Shown here piece by piece: positions 1-10,828 of a stretch of 64,000 nt of DNA (positions are counted from its first letter, which is position 1; each line of letters opens with the position of its first letter). Position numbers and translations under genes: made by a program. Below the pieces are notes generated by a model. It worked only from the letters and a program-made list of their open reading frames with translations. It searched no databases and had not been told where the DNA came from. Origin of the DNA: Rutidosis leptorrhynchoides (Eukaryota; Streptophyta; Magnoliopsida; Asterales; Asteraceae); NCBI RefSeq assembly GCF_046630445.1, contig NC_092338.1, positions 15,786,001 to 15,850,000 on the forward strand, written 5' to 3'.

Positions 1-25
1 AGATATAGAATTTGAAATTGGAGAG

Positions 26-463
26 ATGGTCATGCTTAAAGTTGCACCTTGGAAAGGCGTTGTTCGATTTGGTAAACGAGGGAAATTAAATCCAAGGTAT
101 ATTGGACCATTCAAGATTATTGATCGTGTCGGACCAGTAGCTTACCGACTAGAGTTACCTCAACAACTCGCGGCTGTACATAACACTTTCCACGTCTCGA
201 ATTTAAAGAAATGTTTTGCTAAAGAAGATCTCACTATTCCGTTAGATGAAATCCAAATCAACGAAAAACTTCAATTCATCGAAGAACCCGTCGAAATAAT
301 GGATCGTGAGGTTAAAAGACTTAAGCAAAACAAGATACCAATTGTTAAGGTTCGATGGAATGCTCGTAGAGGACCCGAGTTCACCTGGGAGCGTGAAGAT
401 CAGATGAAGAAGAAATACCCGCATCTATTTCCAGAAGATTCGTCAACACCTTCAACAGCTTAA
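26..463 (+). CDS. Ty3/gypsy polyprotein C-terminus (integrase end plus chromodomain), partial
   Basis: This is the last part of a gypsy Pol polyprotein. Near residues 1-65 the frame carries the integrase C-terminal module: [12 protein letters not shown], then VAYRLELP, then [12 protein letters not shown]. Near residues 85-137 a chromodomain-like segment follows ([33 protein letters not shown]). In chromoviruses this module is thought to steer integration. The frame is open from the window edge, so the Met at 26 is internal and not a real start. It ends at 463, 36 bp before the LTR, as expected of an intact 3' pol end. No breaks are seen in the visible part. The upstream protein is not in the window. 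Confidence 0.9.
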   Translation: MVMLKVAPWKGVVRFGKRGKLNPRYIGPFKIIDRVGPVAYRLELPQQLAAVHNTFHVSNLKKCFAKEDLTIPLDEIQINEKLQFIEEPVEIMDREVKRLKQNKIPIVKVRWNARRGPEFTWEREDQMKKKYPHLFPEDSSTPSTA

Positions 464-498
464 AATTTCGGGACGAAATTTATTTAACGGGTAGGTAC

Positions 499-3400
499 TG
501 TAGTGACCCGAACTTTTCCATGTTTATATATATTAATTGAGATTGATATTTACATGATTAAATGTTTCCAACATGTTAAGCAATCAAACTTGTTAAGACT
601 TGATTAATTGAAATATGTTTCATATAGACAATTGACCACCCAAGTTGACCGGTGATTCACGAACGTTAAAACTTGTAAAAACTATATGATGACATATATA
701 TAGATATATATATAGTTAACATGATACTATGATAAGTAAACATATCATTAAGTATATTAACAATGAACTACATATGTAAAAACAAGACTACTAACTTAAT
801 GATTTTTAAACGAGACATATATGTAACGATTATCGTTGTAAAGACATTTAATGTATATATATCATATTAAGAGATATTCATACATGATAATATCATGATA
901 ATATAATAATTTAAAATCTCATTTGATATTATAAACATTGGGTTAACAACATTTAACAAGATCGTTAACCTAAAGGTTTCAAAACAACACTTACATGTAA
1001 CGACTAACGATGACTTAACGACTCAGTTAAAATGTATATACATGTAGTGTTTTAATATGTATTTATACACTTTTGAAAGACTTCAATACACTTATCAAAA
1101 TACTTCTACTTAACAAAAATGCTTACAATTACATCCTCGTTCAGTTTCATCAACAATTCTACTCGTATGCACCCGTATTCGTACTCGTACAATACACAAC
1201 TTTTAGATGTATGTACTATTGGTATATACACTCCAATGATCAGCTCTTAGCAGCCCATGTGAGTCACCTAACACATGTGGGAACCATCATTTGGCAACTA
1301 GCATGAAATATCTCATAAAATTACAAAAATATGAGTAATCATTCATGACTTATTTACATGAAAACAAAATTACATATCCTTTATATCTAATCCATACACC
1401 AACGACCAAAAACACCTACAAACACTTTCATTCTTCAATTTTCTTCATCTAATTGATCTCTCTCAAGTTCTATCTTCAAGTTCTAAGTGTTCTTCATAAA
1501 TTCCAAAAGTTCTAGTTTCATAAAATCAAGAATACTTTCAAGTTTGCTAGCTCACTTCCAATCTTGTAAGGTGATCATCCAACCTCAAGAAATCTTTGTT
1601 TCTTACAGTAGGTTATCATTCTAATACAAGGTAATAATCATATTCAAACTTTGGTTCAATTTCTATAACTATAACAATCTTATTTCAAGTGATGATCTTA
1701 CTTGAACTTGTTTTCGTGTCATGATTCTGCTTCAAGAACTTCGAACCATCCAAGGATCCATTGAAGCTAGGTCCATTTTTCTCTTTTCCAGTAGGTTTAT
1801 CCAAGGAACTTAAGGTAGAAATGATGTTCATAACATCATTCGATTCATACATATAAAGCTATCTTATTCGAAGGTTTAAACTTGTAATCACTAGAACATA
1901 GTTTAGTTAATTCTAAACTTGCTCGCAAACAAAAGTTAATCCTTCTAACTTGACTTTTAAAATCAACTAAACACATGTTCTATATCTATATGATATGCTA
2001 ACTTAATGATTTAAAACCTGGAAACACGAAAAACACCGTAAAACCGGATTTACGCCGTCGTAGTAACACCGCGGGCTGTTTTGGGTTAGTTAATTAAAAA
2101 CTATGATAAACTTTGATTTAAAAGTTGTTATTCTGAGAAAATGATTTTTATTATGAACATGAAACTATATCCAAAAATTATGGTTAAACTCAAAGTGGAA
2201 GTATGTTTTCTAAAATGGTCATCTAGACGTCGTTCTTTCGACTGAAATGACTACCTTTACAAAAACGACTTGTAACTTATTTTTCCGACTATAAACCTAT
2301 ACTTTTCTGTTTAGATTCATAAAATAGAGTTCAATATGAAACCATAGCAATTTGATTCACTCAAAACGGATTTAAAATGAAGAAGTTATGGGTAAAACAA
2401 GATTGGATAATTTTTCTCATTTTAGCTACGTGAAAATTGGTAACAAATCTATTCCAACCATAACTTAATCAACTTGTATTGTATATTATGTAATCTTGAG
2501 ATACCATAGACACGTATACAATGTTTCGACCTATCATGTCGACACATCTATATATATTTCGGAACAACCATAGACACTCTATATGTGAATGTTGGAGTTA
2601 GCTATACAGGGTTGAGGTTGATTCCAAAATATATATAGTTTGAGTTGTGATCAATACTGAGATACGTATACACTGGGTCGTGGATTGATTCAAGATAATA
2701 TTTATCGATTTATTTCTGTACATCTAACTGTGGACAACTAGTAGTAGGTTACTAACGAGGACAGCTGACTTAATAAACTTAAAACATCAAAATATATTAA
2801 AAGTGTTGTAAATATATTTTTGAACATACTTTGATATATATGTATATATTGTTATAGGTTCGTGAATCAACCAGTGGCCAAGTCTTACTTCCCGACGAAG
2901 TAAAAATCTGTGAAAGTGAGTTATAGTCCCACTTTTAAAATCTAATATTTTTGGGATGAGAATACATGCAGGTTTTATAAATGATTTACAAAATAGACAC
3001 AAGTACGTGAAACTACATTCTATGGTTGAATTATCGAAATCGAATATGCCCCTTTTTATTAAGTCTGGTAATCTAAGAATTAGGGAACAGACACCCTAAT
3101 TGACGCGAATCCTAAAGATAGATCTATTGGGCCTAACAAACCCCATCCAAAGTACCGGATGCTTTAGTACTTCGAAATTTATATCATATCCGAAGGGTGT
3201 CCCGGAATGATGGGGATATTCTTATATATGCATCTTGTTATTGTCGGTTACCAGGTGTTCACCATATGAATGATTTTTATCTCTATGTATGGGATGTGTA
3301 TTGAAATATGAAATCTTGTGGTCTATTGTTACGATTTGATATATATAGGTTAAACCTATAACTCACCAACATTTTTGTTGATGTTTAAAGCATGTTTATT

Positions 3401-3749
3401 CTCAGGTGAATATTAAGAGCTTCCGCTGTTGCATACTAAAATAAGGACAAGATTTGGAGTCCATGTTTGTATGATATTGTGTAAAAACTGCATTCAAGAA
3501 ACTGATTTCGATGTAACATATTTGTATTGTAAACCATTATGTAATAGTCGTGTGTAAACAGGATATTTTAGATTATCATTATTTGATAATCTACGTAAAG
3601 CTTTTTAAACCTTTATTTATGAAATAAAGGTTATGGTTTGTTTTAGAAATGAATGCAGTCTTTGAAAAACGTCTCATATAGAGGTCAAAACCTCGCAACG
3701 AAATCAATTAATATGGAACGTTTTTAATCAATAAGAACGGGACATTTCA
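499..3749 (+). repeat. 3' LTR of the Tekay-like element (3251 bp)
   Basis: It starts TGTAGTGACCCG right after the polypurine tract and ends GGGACATTTCA, so the ends form an imperfect TG...CA inverted repeat. No coding capacity is visible. The pyrimidine-rich stretch near 1380-1520 resembles a retroelement untranslated leader. The segment at 3360-3480 (TTTATTCTCAGG, then TTCCGCTG, then GGAGTC) recurs in the LTRs of the other chromovirus-like element at 48585-48665 and 56075-56155. That supports a shared lineage. Confidence 0.85.
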
Positions 3750-4218
3750 CTGTGGACATGTAATGGCAGTAGCAAGGTATTTTGTCCTACGTAACGTTAC
3801 TACACACGTTCAGAAGTATTTCCACACTGAAACGTACAAGTCGGCATACATGGAAGATATTAACCCGCTAGATCATATTTCTGAATGGATAGATCCAGGA
3901 CACCTACAAACCGTCCTACCGCCATTGGTTACAAAGCGACAATCGGGTAGACCGAAGAGTACTGCTCGTATACCGTCCCAAGGAGAGGACAAAGACAATT
4001 TCAAATCTAAAAGAAAATGCAGTCGTTGCTTGGAATATGGACATACTAGATCAACTTGCACCGCACATTATGATCTTTCTGAAGGTAAACAAAAGTCCAA
4101 GTGTAACTCAAAAACAAAGGCAAAGCCGAAGGGGTTGGTAAAGGGCAAGGGTAAAGGAAAACGTGAAGACTCATGCTCAACACAATTTGGCTCCACTTAC
4201 AATTTGAGTGATGATTAG
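3750..4218 (+). pseudogene. MuDR-family (MULE) transposase, C-terminal fragment
   Basis: The frame opens directly at the LTR border with CGHVMAVARYF, the second half of a SWIM zinc finger (CxCxnCxH). Next come the conserved MULE tail KYFHTETYKSAYMEDINP and the block VLPPLV then GRPK. A CCHC zinc knuckle follows (CSRCLEYGHTRSTC), then a Lys-rich end. The CxC half of the finger and the DDE catalytic domain should lie to the left of the inserted gypsy element, outside the window. The fragment is colinear and without stops, so it was cut by the insertion rather than decayed. It cannot be functional as it stands. Confidence 0.88.
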
Positions 4219-4480
4219 CTTCTTCTTTGTGTTTTAAATGTGTTTAACTGCCATGGATGATAGGTATGTGTGTTCGTATGTTTTCTAGCCGTTTAACTGT
4301 CGTGTATGTGTTGTGTCTGTAACTTGTGTTATTTGTTGTGTAATCAATAAATGTAGTATGAGATAATATATAATATTTGTTGTTCAAATTAAAGTTTATT
4401 TTACTAAATGGGATGGCAGACTACATTGGAACTCATGAAAAATCTTATCTGATATATCTTATCCAATAGTAGTATGAGTT

Positions 4481-4691
4481 ATGCTTAGTCGACCCACTAA
4501 TCGGTTGCCTACAACGCAAGGATGGTCGACTAGGGTTAGTCGACCCACTTATGGCTAACAAGTCGGTCGACCTTGAAGTCGACCACATCATTGAAGTAGT
4601 CGACCAACATTAATGAAGAATGTTGGTCGACTACCTTGAAAACTAATGTGGTCGACCGGGTAAAGGGGTAGTCGACCCAAATTGTGGTCGA
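4481..4691. repeat. GTCGAC-rich iterated subterminal region with nested palindromes
   Basis: About ten copies of GTCGACC or GGTCGAC in both orientations occur within about 210 bp. A perfect 16-bp inverted repeat pairs 4596-4611 with 4619-4634 around a 7-nt loop. An outer 11-bp pair, GTCGACCACAT (4578-4588) with ATGTGGTCGAC (4646-4656), encloses it. Subterminal iterated motifs are common transposase-binding sites in DNA transposons, so this may be the MULE's own binding array (inference). Confidence 0.7.
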
Positions 4692-4805
4692 CCTAATGGT
4701 GTAAATAGACAATTTTTTCCTAAAAGTGTATTTTGGAAGAAAAGTTTTTAAAAAAGTGTATTTGGGCGAATTTCCCTTAATAATAAAATGATTATATTAA
4801 ACTGT

Positions 4806-5235
4806 TCAATTACCATATTTGTCTTTGCTCCATGACTTAAGAAAAGTTTTTATTTCTTTCAGCTTAAACATGAACGAGCATTCAAATCTTGAACTGTTAC
4901 CAGCAGCCTGTCTACACACTTCAGTAATTGCGTTTTTGATATTTTCATCTTTAAAACACACGTCAAAAATCTTGAACGGTTTAAGACCAAAATTCTTTTC
5001 GTCATCTTTTAACACAATGAGACAATGATCCAATCTTGTACGATCTAGAGTAGTCGCTGACAAAAATCCCCAAATATGATAGAATTTTCTAAGACCAAAA
5101 ATCTATCTAATTTACTAAATTTTACCTCGTCATCGCTTACTCTTGTAAAGATTCTAACCCCGATTAGAATATCCATGAGATTACTTGATTTGATAAAGTC
5201 GGTGAACCACCTTTCCTGTGCATTTTGATTCAAAA
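4806..5235 (-). pseudogene. LINE ORF2 endonuclease fragment
   Basis: Two overlapping minus-strand frames (5045-5233, then 4806-5063) read like the C-terminal half of an L1-type AP endonuclease. Recognisable blocks are WFTDF, then RVSDDEVKFSKLDRFLV, then LDHCLIVLKDD, GLKPFKIFDVCF and LKSWSKDKYGN. They align by eye with the endonuclease of the large LINE at 33445-34333 (SDDGLKLSKFDRFLV, SDHCPL, PKPFKVFDEWF, LKEWSKSKFSN). A frameshift separates the two frames near 5050. It is a separate truncated copy, outside the TSD of the large LINE. No reverse transcriptase part is attached. Confidence 0.75.
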
Positions 5236-5360
5236 GATTGGTACATTATTAAAGATACGGTGGCTCTGTCTTAAAGCAAGAAGTTGTAAATCATGTTTAA
5301 CTTATATCTAAGCATGTCGTTGTATTTTATGTCAAGTATTATTACCGTATATTTACGTAT

Positions 5361-5378
5361 ACATCCTGAAGGCTAATT
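5361..5378. repeat. LINE target-site duplication, left copy
   Basis: ACATCCTGAAGGCTAATT here recurs exactly at 37399-37416. A T-run (to 5384), the short poly(A) of a minus-strand LINE, follows immediately. An 18-bp TSD is typical of L1-type target-primed integration. Confidence 0.85.
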
Positions 5379-5517
5379 TTTTTTGAACGGCAATTAATAT
5401 TATTAACACAAAATTACAAGGTTTCTCACAAGATAATGGGCATAATGACGCCGAGATAGAATCCTATGCCTACTATCTAGATTACAACTCGAATATTCAA
5501 AATACAACGAAAAACGA

Positions 5518-5990
5518 TTACAAAACTAGAAGTTGTGGATTTTGTAACCAATCGAACCACTCGATGTTATTAACTTTATTCATTTTCGCGATCCATTCAT
5601 AACTCTTCACTTGAATGTCATTGAGGGCAACCGGAGTAGACCAACAAATCTTTTTGAAAACTTTTTGATTCCGATTTTTCCAAATGAGATAGATGCTAGT
5701 CCACACCATTGCTTGCCAAATCTTTTCCCCCAAGTTTGAACAAGGCACATAAGAACTCTCAATTAGAATGCTCTCGATGTTATGTTGTGTTGAATCAATT
5801 CCCCACCATTTAAGGACTTTTTCCCATATTTCACGAACCAACTTGCAAGAGAACAAAGCGTGGCTAACCGTTTCCACCGCATCGTTGCATAAAGGGCAAA
5901 TGACGGAATTTAAATCGACACCCCATTTGTCAAGTTCAAACAAAACGGGAATTCTTCCCCGTCTTACCCTCTATACAAGAACCCCCACCT
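5518..5990 (-). pseudogene. LINE ORF2 3' end: zinc-binding RVT (zf-RVT) domain
   Basis: This is the C-terminal end of the LINE ORF2 protein. GRIPVLFELDKWGVD leads into CPLCNDAVETVSHALFSC, the Cys/His block of the zf-RVT domain, then VREIWEKVLKWW and a Trp-rich tail (WQAMVWTSIYLIWKNRN). The stop is at 5518-5520. About 130 bp of 3' UTR follows down to the T-run. The upstream half of the same domain is at 14619-15219, because the gag-only LTR element landed inside it; CACCT borders the insertion on both sides. Confidence 0.87.
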
Positions 5991-8396
5991 TGTAACAACC
6001 CAAACCAAACCACGTCAAAACCCCGTTAATTTTTACAACATAAAAAAATTTTTCTGGTGCAGTTCATCCGCGCGGCGCGCCAGGTGGGCGCGCGGCGCGC
6101 CAAATCACCTGGACAGCCCGCTGTCCCCGGAAGTCAATTTAACGAAAATGTTTGACTAGTTCCCGACACATTTAGCCAAAACGCTTTTAACCGTACATTA
6201 ATATATGTAAAACTAGCACATAACTAAGGTTTGAGCGAGTTTTACAAAGTGGGGCCCACACGTGCCCAAATTACCCCTTAAGTATAAAAATACAATTTTA
6301 AACCATAAGACTCTTAATACAAAACAAAGCCGAGCATGGCGATTGGGGATACACTACCCAATCCTAATAAATCCAAAAGCAAGCCTTCTACGCAAACTAT
6401 GCAAGTCCTCTAATCCTCGCGCTTACCCGAGCCACCATCCGCATGCAATCTATAAAAAGAGTCAACAACGAGAGGGTAAGCTAACGCTTAGTGAATGATA
6501 ATATACTACATACATATATATGTATAAAATGAATACGCCACAGAAACAAATACCGCATACCGTAGCATCCAAATATAAAGCAACTACACTAAGCATACCG
6601 TACAATCTCTAAGCATCAAGCTAAAGGTACAACAACAAATATGAGTCCACCAACGACAAAGTGAACATCTCCAAATGGCTACACCCGGAGGGTTAGCTAC
6701 AACACAACAATACATTAATATATATAACAATATAAACGAACAAGGTTAACACCTTAACCCAATACCGAGAACCAAATACCACAATGAAGATTGGCCGAAC
6801 TACACGAGCCTTAGTAATCCGAAACCACACGAGATTACTATCTTCACAACATCGAGGTTGGCCGAACTACACGAGCCTTAGTGATCCGAAACCACACGAG
6901 ATTACTACCTCAATAAGATGACCGAACTACACGAGTCACCATGAATCCGAACTACACGGGATTCATTTGATAAGATGACCGAAACCACACGCGTCATCGT
7001 GAATCCGAAACCACACGCGATTCACTTCTCCAACTCAAACCCACGGTCACGGGATTATAAAATCCACCACATCGAGGCTACAACATCCAAATCACAACCA
7101 TGTGTGATAACGTACACACGAGCGAATACTTCACCAAAGATGGTCAACCAAAACGCACAACCGTGCCAATTGGACTCATACGCAAGTCCATCAAGTCCAC
7201 CTACATGTGAAGTGAGCTCTATAACCGAGAATCACTTCACCCGACCCGCACCCATCCTACACATACATATGTACATAGGATAATATCACTCACCTTGAAG
7301 TCTTGAAGAAAGCTTCCAAGTGATCCGCAACTCGCCAATGGAAAATACCTATTCCATTAACACAATTACAACAATACAATTAGGATGGATTTTACAAACC
7401 AACCCAATTCGCCACTTAGTGCAATTTCGACCCAAATGCACTTCCGAGTACAAACCGTGCCCGAACTAACCAATAATCACTAACACAAGTGAGAATGGTC
7501 CTAATAAGCCAATTAAACCCGAACTCAAGTGTCAAACACGTGTCATACCCATTTAGACACTTAAACCCTAATTTTGACCCATAAAGGTCAAAATCTCGTC
7601 CTTTATAAGTTTTGACACCAAAACACATTTAACTCGGACTTATACTTCAACTTAATCCATTTTAAGTTCGTAAACCTCATTAAGTCACCAAATGGGTCAT
7701 AATCACCACCAAACCCTAATTTGACCCAAAGTCAAAGTTAGTCAATCAATTAACCCTAAATAGGTTTCAACACTTCCATAATCACTAATCCAAGTGATAA
7801 ATCCCAAGATTAAAGCCTAATCAAGGCCAAATCGTCAATCAACCCAAAACCCGCCAAGTGACAAGAATAACTAGTCACCATAAATCCATTTCATCACATA
7901 AAAGGGTTTTACAACTAATTAACTCAAAACCCTAACTTGAATATCAAATTAAATAATTGAAATTCGGAGTTTGAGCTTACCAATACTATCACCGTGTAGC
8001 CGAGAACGAAAGGAACAACTTTAAAACCCGAGACTTAGAACGATTCGAGCTTCTTCCTCACCAAAACCTCCAATCTCTCTCTAAACTCTTACTCTCTCTC
8101 TAAAATGGATGAAGATGATGAGTGGATGTGAATGGGATCCAAAACTGATCCAAACTAGCTCATAAGCCTCACAAATCCGGCCTCAAGTGAAATTACCCAT
8201 TTGCCCTTCATTTAAACCAATTAAAAACAAGGGATTCTGTCAGCAGCAAACGGCGCGGCGCGCCGAATCCCCGCGCGGCGCGCGACCTAACTGAAACAGA
8301 TTCTTTTGCATTTTAAACTTTATATAAATAATCCGCGAAACCCAATCTCGAACGTCTTAATACACAAACAAGCAAGATAAATATTCGGGTCTTACA
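5991..8396 (-). repeat. 3' LTR of the gag-only element
   Basis: On the minus strand it starts TGTAAGACCCGAATATTTAT and ends GGTTGTTACA. It contains two GC-rich palindrome pairs, at 6069-6102 and 8251-8284, and a hairpin array at 6785-7025 (see findings). Open frames inside it are short and repeat exactly in the other LTR, so I treat them as chance. Several copies of CCCTAA with T/A flanks occur singly and are not telomere repeats. Confidence 0.9.
6785..7025. repeat. Array of paired hairpins in the LTR (same at 13002-13242)
   Basis: Short hairpins with loop CGAACTACACG or CGAAACCACACG follow one another. Examples are TAGTAATC paired with GATTACTA (6812-6840) and GTGAATC paired with GATTCAC. 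Two such hairpins sit inside an outer stem: GAAGA/TCTTC at 6786-6790 and 6841-6845, then GAGGT/ACCTC at 6854-6858 and 6907-6911. The arms differ between units but stay complementary. Confidence 0.8.
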
Positions 8397-8411
8397 ACTC
8401 TCCCCCACTTA
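8397..8411 (-). promoter_or_regulatory. Polypurine tract of the gag-only element
   Basis: On the minus strand AAGTGGGGGAGAGTT precedes the 3' LTR directly. The same tract precedes the 3' LTR of the sister element at 62529-62542. Such tracts prime plus-strand DNA synthesis. Confidence 0.85.
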
Positions 8412-8996
8412 AACTCGATCTCGTCCTCGTGATCCTCATCACTTAACCAAGTGGACCTCACCCTACGGTCCTCGACATAAGTCCCAATCCGACTTTCCTA
8501 AGCAATTCCTTTCCAACGAATCGCCTTCCACAACTAAATCGTCACCCGCGATTTATCAAAACCACAATCCGAGCACTAAAACCATGCTCATTCCCTAACA
8601 TCAGGAAAACTCAACCAATCTCGTACCGAGATATAAATCCCTTAGCGTACTATTACCGAGTACAACGCTAAAAGCAACCAAGTCTCAAACTAAGGTCAAC
8701 AACCCGAAACGATGAAGACCGAACCAAACGAATCCTTACGGACAACACCAACCACTAACATCCCTTGTAGTGCGCAATACGACCAAAGCGCAACTACCGT
8801 AACATCATAACAAACGGCTAAAACCGATAGCGTCCAAAACGATGATGGCAACGCTAAACCAAGGTGTACAAAATCGACTTTCGTCACACCCGTAACAACA
8901 TGTGAGCGAAACACGGCTATCGCATCACTAATCACACAACATGGTCCTCACGACCCCACCATCGGTGTATAAAACAACCGACAGATCACACAACAC
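8412..8996. other. Non-coding interior of the gag-only element (PPT side)
   Basis: No convincing reading frame on either strand. The first 60 bp (complement of 8412-8460) closely match the sequence before the PPT of the sister element (62470-62528), including GATCACGAGGACG, so this end is conserved in the family. The rest holds scattered short inverted repeats. Confidence 0.6.
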
Positions 8997-9434
8997 GAAG
9001 GCTGGCCGAAAACACACGCGCCTTAGTGAATCCGAACTACACGCGACTCACTACCTTCACCACAACAACAATCGGGAATGGCCGAACTACACGCGCCATA
9101 GTGAATCCGAACTACACGAGAGTCACTATCCCGGAGGAATGACCGAACTACACGAGTCATTTGTGAATCCGAACTACACGAGACTCACTCCTCAATACAA
9201 TGACCGAAACCACACGAGTCATTTGTGAATCCGAACTACACGAGATTCACTTCCACAACATCGAGGTTGGCCGAACTACACGAGCCTTAGTAATCCGAAA
9301 CCACACGAGATTACTACCTCAATAAGATGACCGAACTACACGAGTCACCATGAATCCGAACTACACGAGATTCATTTGATAAGATGACCGAAACCACACG
9401 CGTCATCGTGAATCCGAAAACACACGCGATTCAC
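8997..9434. repeat. Array of co-varying paired hairpins in the interior
   Basis: About seven units of about 60 bp. Each has two hairpins with the conserved loop CGAACTACACG or CGAAACCACACG. Inner stems include TAGTGA/TCACTA, ATGGC/GCCAT, AATGAC/GTCATT, GTGAATC/GATTCAC, TAGTAATC/GATTACTA (9288-9316) and ATGAATC/GATTCAT (9350-9375). Several units also have an outer stem: GAAGG/CCTTC (8997-9001, 9054-9058), CGGGA/TCCCG (9073-9077, 9129-9133), GAGGA/TCCTC (9134-9138, 9189-9193) and GAGGT/ACCTC. Loops are constant while arms change together. The same type of array is in the LTRs. Confidence 0.85.
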
Positions 9435-9440
9435 AACCAT

Positions 9441-9731
9441 GATGAAGTCAGCGGACCCGAAGATCATGCTTCACCAATCTCAACACCGGATGAAGTCAGC
9501 GGACCCGAAGATCATGCTTCACCGATATAACACCACGCTCATGATGAAGTCAGCGGACCCCGAAAGTCATGCTCCACCAATCACGTACTCCCATGATGAA
9601 GTCAGCGGACCCTAAAGATCATGCTTCATCAATCAACCATACCATAATGAAGTCAGCGGACCCGAAGATCATGCTTCATTAATCATCAATACCACGATGA
9701 AGTCAGCGGACCCTAAAGATCATGCTTCATC
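9441..9731. repeat. Six-copy tandem hairpin repeat (about 50-bp period)
   Basis: Six units start near 9441, 9489, 9543, 9595, 9646 and 9696. Each has GATGAAG, the core GTCAGCGGACCC, ATCATG, then an arm such as CTTCATC. The fifth unit has AATGAAG with CTTCATT instead of GATGAAG with CTTCATC, a matched change on both arms. Units 1-3 have one mismatch in the arm (CTTCACC or CTCCACC). Linkers between units are unrelated. Confidence 0.8.
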
Positions 9732-10828
9732 GATCACATACGCACTTTCGGCCTCAAACAACGAGTAGTGCAACATCGCGCACTGCTACACTATAGTGAA
9801 TCCTAACGGATACCACTAACCATCCCCACAATCGAGCAAGAACCACCTATATCAAACATAGGTACCAAACAATGATTCCCCAAAAGAGAATCCGACACAC
9901 ACCTCCCTTAACCGAAGGATTTCACCTTGCTCACCAAACGCATCCATTATCTCTCAACGAGATTTACCACATTACCACCTCAGTGGTAATTCCAATCCAA
10001 TATCATAAGTACAATTTAACCAAAATTGTACTCTACCACAAGTTGACCAAAACTAGGTCTCAACGAAATTTCCGGATCTACCAAAAACATCATCCGAAAT
10101 ATCACACTAAAACTTCCTCGTGCGGAAATGCGACTCCCCCTCTTGGAACCACGTTCCTATATCACACTCGTACAACCGTACAATGCTACCAAAGGTAGAC
10201 TTTACCAACGATTGGGTACACACGACCCATTACCACATCTTGCTCCAACCTTGAGCATACGAAGGATTTCAAACAATCCTTAAACATTTCGAACGAAAAG
10301 TGTACCACGCATTACACAACTACACCCTCGCAATCATCCAATTACTATAGTTGTCAATTTCACCGAGTCACTCGTATACTTAAGGGTTCCTCCCGGTACC
10401 CTAAGTACAATGTAACTACAACACAATCGGAGTCGACACCACGCTAGTAGGTATAAAAGAGGCACCTAACGTCGCGTCATAAAGACTCCATTACCAACGC
10501 CCATCGAGATTTAAAACACTCGATCTCAAGGGTTCCAACCAACCGACGAACCTCGTGGTTCATCAACTTCAACACACAAGCGAACACGCGCTTAACAATC
10601 GAACACCAAAACCATTTCCGTGGCTTGGTAGAAATATACCCCAAATATTAAGGAACGCTTGGTTGCACCAAGTCTTACGCCCTTCGCCCGACAATCAAAC
10701 ATCACCTTAGGGTACTTCCATTAGGAACGTCACCCATGGCATGACATACACAACAAAGGCATGCAACTCACACTCAAACGGCATTTAATAAATAATCAAA
10801 AGACATATTTATCAAAATTAAACGTACC
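9732..10828. other. Non-coding interior of the gag-only element, in place of pol
   Basis: About 1.1 kb between the hairpin arrays and gag. In a complete gypsy element pol would lie here. I see no RT, RNase H or integrase motif in any frame; the one frame over 100 codons (9872-10198, plus strand) looks like chance. An isolated hairpin, TAGTG-ATCC-TAAC-GGAT-CACTA, is at 9793-9818. Confidence 0.6.

Larger units (their letters stand above)
1..3749 (+). mobile_element. Ty3/gypsy chromovirus (Tekay-like), 3' part only
   Basis: Seen: the C-terminal end of a gypsy pol reading frame, a purine-rich tract ending in GGGTAGGTAC (488-498), then a long terminal repeat starting TGTAGTGACCCG and ending in CATTTCA. 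The 5' LTR, gag and most of pol lie upstream of the window. The long LTR, the chromodomain-like end and the PPT match chromoviruses of the Tekay type (family knowledge; lineage inferred). The element sits inside a MULE transposase gene, so it is younger than the MULE. The expected 5-bp TSD would be CTGTG (3750-3754), which cannot be checked because the left flank is absent. Confidence 0.85.
3750..4776 (+). mobile_element. MULE, right-hand part with terminal inverted repeat
   Basis: Downstream of the transposase fragment is about 560 bp of AT-rich and GTCGAC-rich sequence. It ends GTGTATTTGGGCGAATTTCCC, read here as 4756-4776. On the other strand this begins GGGAAATTCGCCC, typical of MULE TIR ends. 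A similar motif (AAGTGTATTTTGG) lies just inside. The next 9 bp (TTAATAATA, 4777-4785) would be the right TSD. The matching left TIR is upstream of the window, so the border is a prediction. Confidence 0.6.

Noticed and set aside
1073-1306. 77-codon frame in the first LTR
   Set aside because: No domain, low complexity, inside a non-coding LTR.
7540-7720. AAACCCTAA-like telomere units
   Set aside because: Single scattered copies in an LTR, not a tandem array.
9441-9731. CRISPR-like look of a regular repeat with variable linkers
   Set aside because: Plant retrotransposon context, linkers of unequal length, no cas genes; the units are hairpins within an LTR element.
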